A stretch of 64,000 bases of DNA from Novosphingobium sp. MW5 (GCA_025938935.1 JAPCWB010000001.1:496001-560000); one strand, 5' to 3'. Positions 1 to 9,422 are shown, counted from the first letter of the stretch. The notes: generated by a model not told the origin, from the letters alone. A program made the numbers and translations.

Positions 1-647
1 GAGCCAACCTGCGTCGCCAGCAGCAGGCCCTTGTAGACCACGGTACGGCTGGAGAAGCTCGGCATGTAGAGCTCGCTGATGCCGGGCAGGCCGTGCTTTT
101 CGGCGAGAGCCGCAAGCGGGTTCTGCGTCTGCTTGCGGATCGCGAGGATCTTGCGCTCGAAAGCGTCCTGGTCGGGGCAGTTCTCGCCCCGGCCGACGAA
201 GCACTGGCGGATCACCGGCATTTCAGCCTTCACCGTTTCGCCCAGTCCTTCGATTGTCACCGGCACGTCACGCCAGCCGATCAGGCGCTGGCCTTCCTTG
301 GCGATGAACTTTTCGAAGATGCCGACGATGAACTCGCGGCTGGCCTCGTCCTGCGGCAGGAAGCACATGGCGACGGCGTAATCGCCCTCAGCCGGAAGCT
401 TCATGCCTTCGCCGTCCGCCCACTTGCGGAACAGCTTGTCAGGAGTCTGGATCAGGATGCCCGCGCCGTCACCCAGCAAGGGGTCGGCGCCCACCGCGCC
501 GCGATGGTCGATGTTTTTCAGAATCTCCAGTGCCTGAGTTACGATCGCATGGCTTTTCGCGCCTTTAATGTGGGCGACAAAGCCCACGCCGCAGGCGTCA
601 TGTTCGTTGCGTGAATCGTAAAGGCCCCGGGGCTCTGGAAGTCCCAT
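1..647 (-). CDS. gltB: Glutamate synthase large subunit, N-terminal part (cut by window edge)
   Basis: Reads from ATG at 647 through the left edge without a stop, so only about 215 residues are present. The product makes glutamate from glutamine and 2-oxoglutarate in ammonium assimilation. The N-terminus carries NEHDACGVGFVAH, where the cysteine becomes the N-terminal nucleophile of the class II glutaminase domain after propeptide removal. Further on, IDHRGAVGADPLLGDGAG and the spacing of the remaining segments fit GltB. The short propeptide before the cysteine is typical. The 256 bases upstream carry its promoter; no gltD is visible because it would lie outside the window. Confidence 0.93.
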   Translation of the reverse strand, partial: MGLPEPRGLYDSRNEHDACGVGFVAHIKGAKSHAIVTQALEILKNIDHRGAVGADPLLGDGAGILIQTPDKLFRKWADGEGMKLPAEGDYAVAMCFLPQDEASREFIVGIFEKFIAKEGQRLIGWRDVPVTIEGLGETVKAEMPVIRQCFVGRGENCPDQDAFERKILAIRKQTQNPLAALAEKHGLPGISELYMPSFSSRTVVYKGLLLATQVG

Positions 648-679
648 CCGTTAATCCTGTCCTGTTCTGGTCCATCGGC

Positions 680-693
680 ACCGGAAAACCGGT
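680..693. promoter_or_regulatory. Short dyad upstream of gltB
   Basis: ACCGGAAAACCGGT is a perfect 5-bp-arm dyad about 33 bases upstream of the gltB start codon, inside the otherwise gene-free stretch 648-903. It may be an operator of gltB, but no specific regulator is indicated by the sequence. Confidence 0.3.
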
Positions 694-873
694 TACAATG
701 GAAATCAAACGCGACTCACCCAGCCGCGAAATGCAGCGAAGTTGCGCGAAGGGTCGCCATGGCGACAGGATCGTGTTTTTGCAACTGCGAAGTGGCAGGC
801 GCGGGCGGTTCGGCGGAAAAGCGAACCACCATAAGGCACTTCTGATCGCCGGAGCGAGGCATGGCGCGCGGTT

Positions 874-894
874 CCCGGGCCAGTCCGGCCCGGG
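874..894. terminator. GC-rich stem-loop after the 904-2863 gene
   Basis: CCCGGGCC and GGCCCGGG form a perfect 8-bp stem with a 5-base loop, just past the stop codon at 904 on the minus strand. There is no T-run after it, so it is at best a weak or Rho-assisted terminator. Confidence 0.35.
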
Positions 895-903
895 GCAGGC
901 GAA

Positions 904-2863
904 TCAGGCGGCGCCGCTCATCCGCTGCAGGGTGGCAAGCGCGGCCTTGAGCTGACGCTCGGTTTCCTCCGCATCGACGCTGCGCGGCGTGGCCGGAGGC
1001 ATGCGCAGGGGCGCGGAAGGCGCGGGCGGCGTATCAAACAGGCGCGCCGAACCGGGAGCCTCGACCTGCGCGGCACCGGCAGGGGCGCCAAACAGGCGAT
1101 TTTCCTGGCCCGGGAAGATCACGACCGGCTCGATTTCGGTGCTGTCCTCTTCCGGCTCCTCAATCCGCACGAAAGGACGCGACGAGTTGTTCAGGTCGAG
1201 CAGCGAGGCATAGCCCTCTTCTTCATCGGCCACTTCCGCTTCGACTGCGGGGGGCGCGAAAGATTGCGGCATGCGCGGTGCTTCGGCCTGCGGAGCAAGA
1301 GGTTCGGCCAGCTTCGGGAAAGTACGCGGCGGCAGGATAGAGGGGAGTTGGTCTTCCTCTTCCGGCTCATCGAAGCTGATCGGGCGCATGGCGGTCGGCA
1401 GGGCGGAAGGCGCGGAGAACAGCGGGGTCACTTCGGCCGCCGGCACCTCTTCCTCAGCCACGTCCGGCGCGGAATCCGCTTCGATTTCAGCTTCATAGCC
1501 TGAGAAAATCTGGACGGGTGCAGGCGGGACAAAGTCCAGCGGCGCGGGCGCATTGAGGCTGGGCGGCACCGGAAAGGCGACCGGAACCGGCGGCTGCGGC
1601 GGGGTCAGGTCCTCAGGCAGGGCGGGGGCCTGGGCCTCTTCCGACCCGGCGTTTTCGCGCTTGCGGGCGATGGCGAGAGCAAGGCGTTCGGCCAGTTGCA
1701 CCACGCCGAGCGAGGTCAGCGGCATGGCCGTCAGACGCTCCGCGGCATCGCCGGTGACCGTGCCGAAGATCGGACGTGAAGGCGCTGCATCGACACTGCA
1801 AGCGACCTGCTCGGCCGGCGCAGGGGCAAATTCCGACACCGGGGCCGCAAATTCGGCGGAGGGCGGAGTGAAGTCGGTTACGTCGGCAGCGACAGGCGCG
1901 GCAAAGGCACGCTCATCGGCAAGGCTCACTTCATCATTGGCCGCATCGTGCAGTTCGGCAACCGGATGGACAATCGCCTCGACCGGGTGAGCCGGAGCAT
2001 CGAAACTGGCAGCCGCGACAGCAGCAGGCGCATCGAAGGATCGCGAGGCGGGGGTGTCGATGGCTGCGGGCGCGGTGAAGGCGGATGCACCGAATTCCTG
2101 CCTGTCAGTCTGCGGGTGCGAGAAATCGGCAACTGCCTCGGCTACTGGCAGAGGTTCTTCCCGGACGAATTCCTGCACCACCGTGTGCGACGAAGCGGCG
2201 GGATGGCGGTTCCACGGATCGAACTGCGGTTCGTCCTTGCCGACTTCAGCCGGTGCGGGCGTCGGAGCCAGCTCCACTGCCTGCGGCTCTTCCTCTTCAA
2301 ACGAGCCAAGCTCCGCAAGGTCGAGAATCTGCGGCTCGAGCGTCTGGGGCCTGTGCCCCGGCAAGGGGGCGAGGTCGTGGAATTCGTTTGTGAAGTCTTC
2401 TTCCATCGCCAGCGCACGGCGGCGGCCGGGCAGGGCATTGGCAGCCTCTTCCTCGGATCTGGCGCGCCGAATCGAGGCGCGCGAAGTCATCGTCATCGTC
2501 ATAGGCCGGAGCGACCGGAGCGGGCGCTGCGGCCCGCGCCTTCACGCGGGAGAAGCGGATGCCGTCGCCTTGCGGCTTGGCCGGACGACCGATGCGGCGG
2601 GCAAGGAGAAACCCAGTCAGGCCGCCCACGACGAAGAGCGAAAGTGCGAGCAGGATACGGAAGGTGAAGCCCAGCGGCGGGGCCGCAGCGGGCACGACAA
2701 GGTTCAGCCGCAGCGCCAGGACAGCCGATTCGAGGAGCGTCGGGCGAATCGCCAGGCTGCCGAGTCCGAACAGGGCGGCGAACCACAGGGCGACCATCGG
2801 CGCAAACAGCGGATGGCGGCTAATCGGCAGTTTGCCTTTGGTTTTCTGTGGCTTCGCAACCAA
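904..2863 (-). CDS. Membrane-anchored Ala/Pro/Glu-rich acidic protein, frame broken
   Basis: Unrecognised protein read in two frames that join near 2440-2502. The N-terminal frame has a basic start (VAKPQKTKGKLP) and two hydrophobic helices (roughly residues 15-65). A short Asp run follows, encoded by tandem GATGAC units. The C-terminal frame continues as more than 500 residues rich in Ala, Pro, Glu and Val, with few hydrophobic stretches, ending in an amphipathic helix (ETERQLKAALATLQRM). The chosen TTG start at 2863 follows AGGGGAT; a longer TTG reading from 2923 would overlap the glycosyltransferase gene. A separate second gene starting MTMTMTS at 2502 is possible but that ATG string is simply the other frame of the Asp codons. 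It probably spans the inner membrane with a disordered acidic domain. Confidence 0.55.
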
Positions 2864-2900
2864 GATCGGATCCCCTAATCCTTCGGTCCATTCCCGCCCG

Positions 2901-4127
2901 TCAGGCAGCAATAGTCTTTTCAATCATCGGGATGGCTACCAGTGTTTGGTAAACGCGAAGATAACGAACCACGTTTTTCGCCCAATCGTGATGGTTACGG
3001 ACGTGTTCATGCCCGTTTGCCCGGATCGCCGGCCATGATTCGCGGCAACTGAGCAGCCTCGCCAGCGCCTTTGCGCAGTCCTGCGGGCTGTCGGGAGCAA
3101 AGAGCACGCCGGTGCGGCCATCCTCCACCAGTTCGCGGTGCCCGCCGACCGAGGATGCCGCCACCAGCTTGTCCTGCGCCATGGCCTCGAGCGGCTTCAG
3201 CGGGGTGACAAGATCGGTGAGGCGGCTTGCCTTGCGCGGATAGGCCATCACGTCGCACAGCGCGTAATACCGCTCCACCTCGTGATGCGGGACGCGGCCG
3301 ACGAAGCGGATGGCGCTGGCGGCGGGGCTTGCCTCTGCCTTCGCCTTCAGCTCCTTCTCGCGCGGGCCGCCGCCAACCAGCAGCAGGCGCGCATCGGGTT
3401 GCTCTGCCACCAGCAGCGGCATCGCCTCGATCAGGTCGTCGAGGCCTTCGTAGTCATAGAAACTGCCGATAAAGCCGATCACCGGCCCCGTCCCCAGCCC
3501 CAGTTCCTGTCGCAATGCCGGATCGGGCGCGACGGGCTCGCCGAACAGGGCAAGGTCGACACCGTTGGGCGAGATCGTGATTCGCTCCGGATCGACCCCG
3601 CGCGCGACAAGGTCGTCCTTCAGCCCCTGGCAGATCGTCACCACGGCATTCGCCCCGGCGACAACGTGATCCTCAAGGCGGCGGGTAAGTCGGTACTTGA
3701 GCGAGCCTTCGCTGCCCGTGCCGTTGCCCACGGCGGCATCTTCCCAGAAGGCGCGGATTTCATAGACGAGCGGAATGCCCAGCTTGCGCGATGCCCGCAG
3801 CGCTGCCGCGCCGCAAAGCGCAGGCGAATGGGCATGGATCACGTCGGGCCGCCATTCCTCGCACAGCTTGACGATGGCATCGGCGAGGAGGCCGATCTCG
3901 CGCCATTCGCGCAGGCCTGCCGGACCGCTCGCCGTGCCCCGCGTGCGGTGGAACAGGATGCCGTCCGCCTCCTCCGCATCGGGACCATCGGCCATGTGGC
4001 GCAGGCCCGTGATGCCGCGCACCTCGATCCCCATGGCCTGCTGGCTTTTCAGGATCGCGCGCGTGCGAAAGGTATAGCCGCTGTGCAGCGGCAGCGAATG
4101 GTCAAGGACGTGCAGGACGCGTGTCAT
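2901..4127 (-). CDS. Exosortase A (XrtA)-system-type glycosyltransferase, GT4 family
   Basis: A 408-residue two-domain GT-B glycosyltransferase. It opens with RVLHVLDHSLPLHSGYTFRT, the substrate-domain signature of the PEP-CTERM/XrtA-associated family (TIGR04063 type). The C-terminal nucleotide-sugar domain has VIGFIGSFYDYEGLDDLIEA, LLLVGGG and the E-x7-E-like loop around PLKPLEAMAQDKLVAASSVGG (about residues 310-330). The family acts in exopolysaccharide assembly linked to exosortase loci. It is divergent from the O-glycosylation ligase at 4313, another XrtA-associated family, which supports the assignment. No exosortase or PEP-CTERM protein lies in this window. The start at 4127 is ATG, with 67 bases to the next plus-strand start. 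Confidence 0.85.
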   Translation of the reverse strand: MTRVLHVLDHSLPLHSGYTFRTRAILKSQQAMGIEVRGITGLRHMADGPDAEEADGILFHRTRGTASGPAGLREWREIGLLADAIVKLCEEWRPDVIHAHSPALCGAAALRASRKLGIPLVYEIRAFWEDAAVGNGTGSEGSLKYRLTRRLEDHVVAGANAVVTICQGLKDDLVARGVDPERITISPNGVDLALFGEPVAPDPALRQELGLGTGPVIGFIGSFYDYEGLDDLIEAMPLLVAEQPDARLLLVGGGPREKELKAKAEASPAASAIRFVGRVPHHEVERYYALCDVMAYPRKASRLTDLVTPLKPLEAMAQDKLVAASSVGGHRELVEDGRTGVLFAPDSPQDCAKALARLLSCRESWPAIRANGHEHVRNHHDWAKNVVRYLRVYQTLVAIPMIEKTIAA

Positions 4128-4194
4128 GGCGCAATTCCCTGCCAGACAAGGCTTAACGCCGCGTCAACCCCGCTGCTCTAATGCTGCCCGCACC

Positions 4195-4320
4195 ATGGTT
4201 GACCTATTCGCGCTCGGACTGACGCACGCGCTGCTGGCACTCGCCGCGCTGCGCCTGGTCATGCGTGCCGACCTTGATCCGGACCCGCAGCCAAAGCAGC
4301 CGGACAGCGCCAATGACTGA
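4195..4320 (+). CDS. Small single-pass membrane protein upstream of the ligase
   Basis: A 41-residue product starting MVDLFALGLTHALLALAALR, a single hydrophobic helix followed by a short charged tail (RADLDPDPQPKQPDSAND). A longer in-frame start exists at 4126 but lies in the glycosyltransferase start region. It overlaps the next gene by 8 bases (ATGACTGA), so the two are translationally coupled. No family recognised; it could be an accessory subunit of the downstream ligase or just a leader peptide. Confidence 0.5.
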   Translation: MVDLFALGLTHALLALAALRLVMRADLDPDPQPKQPDSAND

Positions 4321-5638
4321 GCTTGGCCTTGCCGCCTTTGTCCTTGGCCTGATCGGGCTTGGCCTGCGCCGCCCGTTCATCTGGGTGCTCGCCTATCTCT
4401 ACATCGACATCGTAGCGCCGCAGAAGTTCACCTGGATGATCCTGCCCAAGCTGCAGATCTCGCTGGTAGCCTTCGTGCTGGCTTTCGGCGGCTGGCTGCT
4501 GGTCGATGACAAGCGCGACAGCCGCTTTACCCTGCGCCAGACGCTGATCCTCATCCTGCTGGCCTATTGCGGGCTGACCACGATGTCCGCCGATTTCCCG
4601 GTGGAAGCGGCAGCCAAATGGGCGTGGGTGTGGAAGGCGATGATTTTTGCCGTCTTCCTGCCGCTGACCCTGCGCACCCGGCTGCGCTTTGAATCGGCCG
4701 TGCTGTTCATGGTGCTGAGCCTGGGCGCGATCGTGATCAGCGGCGCGATCAAGACGCTGGCCTCTGGCGGCGGCTATGGCACGCTCAAACTGTTCGTGAA
4801 CGACAACACCGGCATCTACGAAGGTTCGATCATCTCCTGCATGGCCATCGCGCTGATCCCGCTGGTCTGGTGGAGCGCGAAGCACACCACGATCCTGCCG
4901 CGCGGGAAACTGGCGACGCTTTTCGCCCTTGCCCTCACCTTTGCCTGCATCCTGATCCCGGTGGGCACACAGGCGCGCACCGGTCTGCTGTGCCTCGGCC
5001 TGCTGTTCCTGCTCTCTCTGCGGACGGTGAAGAACCGCTTCCTTTACATGGGCGCGATGGGCGCGCTGGCGCTGGTGGCGATCCCGTTCCTGCCGGAAAG
5101 CTATACCAAGCGGATGGACACGATCGAGAACCACCAGTCCGACGAATCGGCCAGCACCCGCGTCGCCGTGTGGATGTGGACGCTCGACTATGTGAAGGAC
5201 CATCCGCTGGGCGGCGGTTTCGATGCCTTCCGCTCGAACCGGCTCAAGATCGAAACGCGCGCGGCGACGGGCGCGGGGAACAACAAGTCGGTCGAGGTTC
5301 AGGAGGTAGAGGACGCCGCGCGGGCCTATCATTCCAGCTATTTCGAGATGCTGGGCGAACAGGGCTGGCCGGGGCTGCTGCTGTGGCTGTGGATCCAGGC
5401 GCTGGGCGTGTGGCAGATGGAACGGCTGCGGATCCGCTGGCGCAAGAAGGCCGCTGAGCCGGGGGCCGGACCGGACCTGCAATGGCAGGCGCCGCTCGCC
5501 AATGCGCTGCAACAGGCGCAGCTTGTCTACCTGCTGGGATCGCTGTTTGTCGGCATTGCCTTCCAGGCCTTCGCGCTGATGCTGATTGGCGTGCAATGCG
5601 GCCTGTGGTCCTACCTCAGACAGAATCGATTCGGCTGA
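4313..5638 (+). CDS. Putative O-glycosylation ligase, exosortase A system-associated
   Basis: A 441-residue polytopic membrane protein (about 10-12 helices) of the Wzy/WaaL O-antigen ligase-like superfamily. It starts MTELGLAAFVLGLIGLG and contains RRPFIWVLAYLYIDIVAPQ near the N-terminus, the pattern of the TIGR03097 XrtA-associated ligases. The long loop has DHPLGGGFDAFRSNR and AYHSSYFEMLGEQGWPG, the catalytic periplasmic loop region of O-antigen ligases. The likely role is transfer or polymerisation of an undecaprenyl-linked glycan. The family is known mostly by gene context, so the exact substrate is unknown. It pairs with the divergent XrtA-type glycosyltransferase. Confidence 0.8.
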   Translation: MTELGLAAFVLGLIGLGLRRPFIWVLAYLYIDIVAPQKFTWMILPKLQISLVAFVLAFGGWLLVDDKRDSRFTLRQTLILILLAYCGLTTMSADFPVEAAAKWAWVWKAMIFAVFLPLTLRTRLRFESAVLFMVLSLGAIVISGAIKTLASGGGYGTLKLFVNDNTGIYEGSIISCMAIALIPLVWWSAKHTTILPRGKLATLFALALTFACILIPVGTQARTGLLCLGLLFLLSLRTVKNRFLYMGAMGALALVAIPFLPESYTKRMDTIENHQSDESASTRVAVWMWTLDYVKDHPLGGGFDAFRSNRLKIETRAATGAGNNKSVEVQEVEDAARAYHSSYFEMLGEQGWPGLLLWLWIQALGVWQMERLRIRWRKKAAEPGAGPDLQWQAPLANALQQAQLVYLLGSLFVGIAFQAFALMLIGVQCGLWSYLRQNRFG

Positions 5639-5766
5639 GAAGAAGGTGATTCGCTCGCGCCCCAAGCTGAACATTCCCGGTGCCGTAGCGGCAAATTAAG
5701 GCGCGTTGCGCTGCCGCTTTTCCTGGTCCATCACACTGCCTTTCTGACCACAGGAGAGGCAGGCAG

Positions 5767-6210
5767 ATGAAGCTTCAGGACCTTGTTGGAAAGCAGGGCG
5801 AAACGCTCGGCACTTCGGAATGGCTGGTGGTCGACCAGTCGCGCATCGACGCCTTTGCGGATGTGACCGAGGATCACCAGTTCATCCACGTGAACCCCGA
5901 AATGGCCAAGGCGACGCCGCTCGGCTCCACCGTGGCGCACGGGTTCCTGACCCTTTCGCTGCTCTCTCGCATGATGGAAACCGCGGTGGAAAAGCCGCAG
6001 GTGGCGATGTCGATCAATTACGGCTTCGACAAGGTCCGTTTCCTCAGCTTCGTCAAGTCGGGCAGCAAGGTGCGCGGCCATTTCAAGCTGCTGGAACTTG
6101 AGGAAAAGCGCCCCGGCCAGTGGCAGCAGAAGGTGGAAGTAACTGTAGAGATCGAGGGCGAGACCAAGCCGGCGCTGATCGCCGAGTGGATCTTCCAGCA
6201 CTTCGGCTGA
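5767..6210 (+). CDS. MaoC family (R)-enoyl-CoA hydratase/dehydratase
   Basis: A 147-residue single hot-dog-fold protein. Residues 28-45 carry [18 protein letters not shown], containing the D-x4-H catalytic pair of R-specific hydratases, followed by the overhang segment [13 protein letters not shown]. It hydrates trans-2-enoyl-CoA or a related acyl-CoA. The gene precedes a thiolase by 23 bases, so both probably work on acyl-CoA turnover, possibly feeding or draining PHB (phaZ lies nearby). A strong Shine-Dalgarno (AGGAGAGG) precedes the ATG. Confidence 0.85.
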   Translation: MKLQDLVGKQGETLGTSEWLVVDQSRIDAFADVTEDHQFIHVNPEMAKATPLGSTVAHGFLTLSLLSRMMETAVEKPQVAMSINYGFDKVRFLSFVKSGSKVRGHFKLLELEEKRPGQWQQKVEVTVEIEGETKPALIAEWIFQHFG

Positions 6211-6233
6211 ATTCAGGACAAGGAAAACAGACC

Positions 6234-7409
6234 ATGCGTGACGCCGTCATCGTTTCCGCCGCCCGCACGGGCATGGGCCGCGCCTATCGCGGCGCCTTCA
6301 ACGCCACCCGGCCGCCCAGCCTCGGCGCATTCTCTCTTGCCGCTGCCGTCGAGCGTGCGGGGATCGAAGCGGGCGAGGTCGATGACGTGGTCTGGGGCTG
6401 CGTGCTCACGCAGGGTGGACAGGCCGCCAACATCGGCCGTCTGGTTTCGCTGCGCGCAGGCCTGCCGGTCACGTCGTCCGCGCAGACCATCGACCGCCAG
6501 TGCTCCTCGGGCCTGATGGCGATCGCTGCGGCCAGCCGTCAGGTCTCGATGGACCGGATGGACGTGGTCGCCGCGGGCGGGCAGGATTCGATCTCGATGG
6601 TCCAGACCAAGGACATGCGCATCGGCTTCGACCCGGCGCTGATCGCCATGCACCCGGCGACCTACATGCCGATGCTGCAGACCGCCGAAGTGGTGACCAA
6701 GCGCTACGGCATCAGCCGCGATGCCATGGACGAATATGCCTTCCAGTCGCAGCAGCGCACGGCAGCCGCGCAGGCCGCCGGCAAGTTCGACGACGAGATT
6801 GTCGCCGCCACTACCACCATGTCGGTGACCGACAAGGCGACCGGCGAGACCTCAACGAAGGAAGTCACGCTCACAAAGGACGAGGGCAACCGCCCCGACA
6901 CCACGCTGGAGGGCCTGCAGTCGCTCCAGCCGGTGATCCCCGGCGGATCGATCACGGCGGGCAATGCCAGCCAGCTTTCGGACGGTTCCGCCGCCGTGGT
7001 CATCATGGAAGGCGCGACTGCCGCGAAGAAGGGCCTTGCCCCGCTTGGCCGCTTTGTCGGAATGGCGGTTGCCGGTACCGAGCCCGACGAAATGGGCATC
7101 GGCCCGGTCTTCGCCATTCCCAAGCTGCTCAGCCGCTTCGACCTCAAGATGGACGATATCGGCCTGTGGGAACTGAACGAGGCTTTCGCCGTGCAGGTGC
7201 TCTATTGCCGTGACCGGCTGGGCATCCCGAACGAATTGATGAACGTCAATGGCGGCGCGATCTCGATCGGCCATCCCTATGGCATGACCGGCGCACGCTG
7301 CGCCATGCACGCGCTGATCGAAGGCAAGCGGCGCGGGGCGAAGCACGTCGTCGTCACGATGTGCGTCGGCGGCGGCATGGGCGCGGCGGGCCTGTTCGAG
7401 GTGCTGTGA
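6234..7409 (+). CDS. Acetyl-CoA acyltransferase (thiolase)
   Basis: A 391-residue thiolase. The nucleophilic cysteine is Cys90 in DRQCSSGL, the conserved NEAFA segment is present, the catalytic His347 lies in [13 protein letters not shown] and the second active-site Cys377 in [11 protein letters not shown]. It catalyses reversible thiolytic cleavage of 3-ketoacyl-CoA. The tail [10 protein letters not shown] rather than GHPIGASGAR points to the FadA/acetyl-CoA acyltransferase branch instead of biosynthetic PhaA. Start chosen at ATG 6234 behind AAGGAAAA; upstream in-frame codons lie inside maoC. Probably co-transcribed with maoC. Confidence 0.92.
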   Translation: MRDAVIVSAARTGMGRAYRGAFNATRPPSLGAFSLAAAVERAGIEAGEVDDVVWGCVLTQGGQAANIGRLVSLRAGLPVTSSAQTIDRQCSSGLMAIAAASRQVSMDRMDVVAAGGQDSISMVQTKDMRIGFDPALIAMHPATYMPMLQTAEVVTKRYGISRDAMDEYAFQSQQRTAAAQAAGKFDDEIVAATTTMSVTDKATGETSTKEVTLTKDEGNRPDTTLEGLQSLQPVIPGGSITAGNASQLSDGSAAVVIMEGATAAKKGLAPLGRFVGMAVAGTEPDEMGIGPVFAIPKLLSRFDLKMDDIGLWELNEAFAVQVLYCRDRLGIPNELMNVNGGAISIGHPYGMTGARCAMHALIEGKRRGAKHVVVTMCVGGGMGAAGLFEVL

Positions 7410-7453
7410 AGCAGGGCTTGCGCGCCGGTTAGCCGGGGCGCATCCTGCCGCCC

Positions 7454-8047
7454 ATGGGCATCGCGGAAATCCTCGGCATTGCCGGTTCGGTCAGCCTGCT
7501 GTCGGGCTGGCGGCTTTACCTGTGCATCTTCGCCACCGGCCTTGCCATGCGGCTGGGCACCTGGCCGCTGCCTGAGCACTTGCAGGCCCTGCAGGTGCTG
7601 GCGAACCCGATCGTCATCGGCCTGTCGGGCTTCGCCGCATCGGTGGAGTTCCTGGCCGACAAGGTGCCGTGGATCGATTCGGCGTGGGACATGGTCCACA
7701 CCGTCATCCGCCCGGTCGGCGGTGCTGTGCTGGCTCTGGCGCTGGCCGACCCATCTGACCCCACGACTCAGGTGATCGCCTTCATCCTCGGCGGCGGAGC
7801 ATCGCTGCTCACTCACGCGTCGAAGGCGGGCACGCGCGCGGCGGTCAATGCCAGCCCCGAGCCGTTCAGCAACATCGCCGTCTCAACCGCGGAGGACGTG
7901 GCGAGCGCCGGACTGCTGTGGGGCCTGTACAATTACCCCGGCATCGCGGCAGGCGTGGCTGTGCTCCTGCTTCTCCTCGCAGTCGCCCTGCTGCTTGCGG
8001 CCCGCGCCCTGTTCAGGAAGCTGTTCGGGCGGAGGGACGCGGCCTAG
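7454..8047 (+). CDS. DUF4126 family membrane protein
   Basis: A 197-residue protein with about five or six hydrophobic helices, matching the DUF4126 pattern: GIAGSVSLLSGWRLYLCIFATGLA at the N-terminus, then VEFLADKVPWIDSAWD and THASKAGTRAAVNASPEPFSNI in the middle loop. Function unknown. It ends in a basic tail (ARALFRKLFGRRDAA). The stop overlaps the convergent phaZ stop by 4 bases (8044-8047). Confidence 0.75.
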   Translation: MGIAEILGIAGSVSLLSGWRLYLCIFATGLAMRLGTWPLPEHLQALQVLANPIVIGLSGFAASVEFLADKVPWIDSAWDMVHTVIRPVGGAVLALALADPSDPTTQVIAFILGGGASLLTHASKAGTRAAVNASPEPFSNIAVSTAEDVASAGLLWGLYNYPGIAAGVAVLLLLLAVALLLAARALFRKLFGRRDAA

Positions 8048-9291
8048 GCAACGACCTTCAGGTCGCGGCGGGTGGCGTGCTTGGCCATCCAGTCCTCGAC
8101 CACCGGGGCAATCCGGCCGCGCCACTTGCTGCCGTTGAAGATGCCGTAATGGCCGACATCTTCGGCCAGCAGGTAGTGTTTCCTGCTTTCCGCAAGGCCC
8201 GTGGCGATCTTCAGCGCGGCCCTGGTCTGGCCGATGCCCGAAATGTCGTCATTCTCACCCTCGATGGCGAGGAGGGCCGTGTCGGTGATCGCGTCCAACT
8301 TGATCAGGCGCTTGCCGTGGCGGAATTCGCCCTTGGGCAGCGAGTGCTTCTGGAAGACGTGCTCGATGGTCTGGAGGTAGTATTCCGCCGGCAGGTCGCA
8401 GACGCTGCGGTATTCCTCGTAGAAGGCCTTGGTAGAATCGGCGCTTTCGCCGTCGCCCGCCACCAGGTGCTTGAACATGTGGTAGTGGCTCATCATGTGC
8501 GAGCCCATGTTCATCGCCATGAACCCGGCGAGCTGGAGGAAGCCCGGATAGACCTTGCGTCCGCCGCCCGGATACATCGCCGGGACCGTGGCGATCACGG
8601 TGTTCTGGAACCACGCCAGCGGGCGCTGCATGGCAACATCGTTGACGCTGGTCGGCGCCTCGCGCGTGTCGATCGGTCCGCCCATCATGGTCAGGGTCAG
8701 CGGGCGGCAGGGGTTCTTGTCCTCGGCCATCAGCGCCGTCGCGGCGAGCGCGGGGACCGAAGGCTGGCACACGGCCATCATGTGGGCGCCCGGGCCGATA
8801 TGCTCGAGAAAGCCGATGAGCTCGTTGATATAGTCATCGAGGCTGAATGCGCCCGCTTCCAGCGGGACCATCTTGGCATCGGCCCAGTCGGTGATGAACA
8901 CCTCGGCACGCTCCAGCATCCGGGCGACCGTGCCGCGCAGCAGCGTGGCGAAGTGGCCGCTCATCGGCGCGACGATCAGCAGCTTCGGCGCATTTTCGGG
9001 CAGGCCGGTGTGGGTGAACCGCAGCAGGTTGCCGAAGGGGCGGTGCAACACGATCGCCTCTGTCACCGGATAGGTCGCGCCATCGACGGTCACTTTCTCG
9101 ATCTCGAAGGCGGGCTTGCCGCGCGGCGCCGAGGCGTGGGCAAACACGTCAAGCGCCGAAGCAAGAACCGGCCCCATGCCGAAATAGCCGAGCGGCAGGG
9201 CCGGATTGTTCAGCATTTCCGCGCCGATCGAGGCGATGGCGCTGGCGCCGGTCATCCAGGCGCGATTGAGTTCATAGGCATTGTACAACAA
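8044..9291 (-). CDS. phaZ: Intracellular polyhydroxyalkanoate (PHB) depolymerase
   Basis: A 415-residue cytoplasmic PHB depolymerase of the catalytic-triad cysteine type. The nucleophile sits in VCQPSVP (Cys175) in place of the usual G-x-S-x-G lipase box, and the late catalytic histidine is in EDVGHYGIFNGSKWR (about His381). There is no signal peptide, consistent with mobilising intracellular PHB granules to 3-hydroxybutyrate. The N-terminus (MLYNAYELNRAWMTGA) is typical of the family. It is divergent from an ABC transporter; the 131-base gap carries two TTGCAA sites. The nearby hydratase and thiolase fit a storage-polymer theme. Confidence 0.93.
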   Translation of the reverse strand: MLYNAYELNRAWMTGASAIASIGAEMLNNPALPLGYFGMGPVLASALDVFAHASAPRGKPAFEIEKVTVDGATYPVTEAIVLHRPFGNLLRFTHTGLPENAPKLLIVAPMSGHFATLLRGTVARMLERAEVFITDWADAKMVPLEAGAFSLDDYINELIGFLEHIGPGAHMMAVCQPSVPALAATALMAEDKNPCRPLTLTMMGGPIDTREAPTSVNDVAMQRPLAWFQNTVIATVPAMYPGGGRKVYPGFLQLAGFMAMNMGSHMMSHYHMFKHLVAGDGESADSTKAFYEEYRSVCDLPAEYYLQTIEHVFQKHSLPKGEFRHGKRLIKLDAITDTALLAIEGENDDISGIGQTRAALKIATGLAESRKHYLLAEDVGHYGIFNGSKWRGRIAPVVEDWMAKHATRRDLKVVA

Positions 9292-9340
9292 GGTGTGCGC
9301 TCCGATTTTCTGACCCCAAGGTGGCGCTTTTCATCTCATG

Positions 9341-9369
9341 TTGCAATGCACAATGAAAAAGCGTTGCAA
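9341..9369. promoter_or_regulatory. Pair of TTGCAA palindromes between phaZ and the ABC exporter
   Basis: TTGCAA occurs at 9341-9346 and 9364-9369. The copies start 23 bases apart (about two helical turns), 50-78 bases upstream of phaZ. Each half is self-palindromic. A PHB-responsive repressor (PhaR type) binding paired TGC/GCA half sites is one possibility; this is inference only. Confidence 0.3.
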
Positions 9370-9422
9370 ATGACCATCTATGTGCTTTCACGTCAGACCC
9401 TGCTGCGCTAGGGCGCGGGCCT

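Noticed and set aside
904..2502. Separate gene starting MTMTMTS at 2502
   Set aside because: The ATG run is the +1 frame of GATGAC codons encoding an Asp run; the upstream frame supplies the membrane anchor and continues naturally after a one-base change. Kept as one broken gene.
3138..4181. Long plus-strand ORF opposite the glycosyltransferase
   Set aside because: It is antisense to a well-conserved gene, is rich in Arg, Ala and His without any domain, and reflects open antisense frames of high-GC coding DNA. The same applies to the long antisense ORFs at 4259-5674, 11366-13435, 26236-27948, 29607-31577 and 42752-44086.
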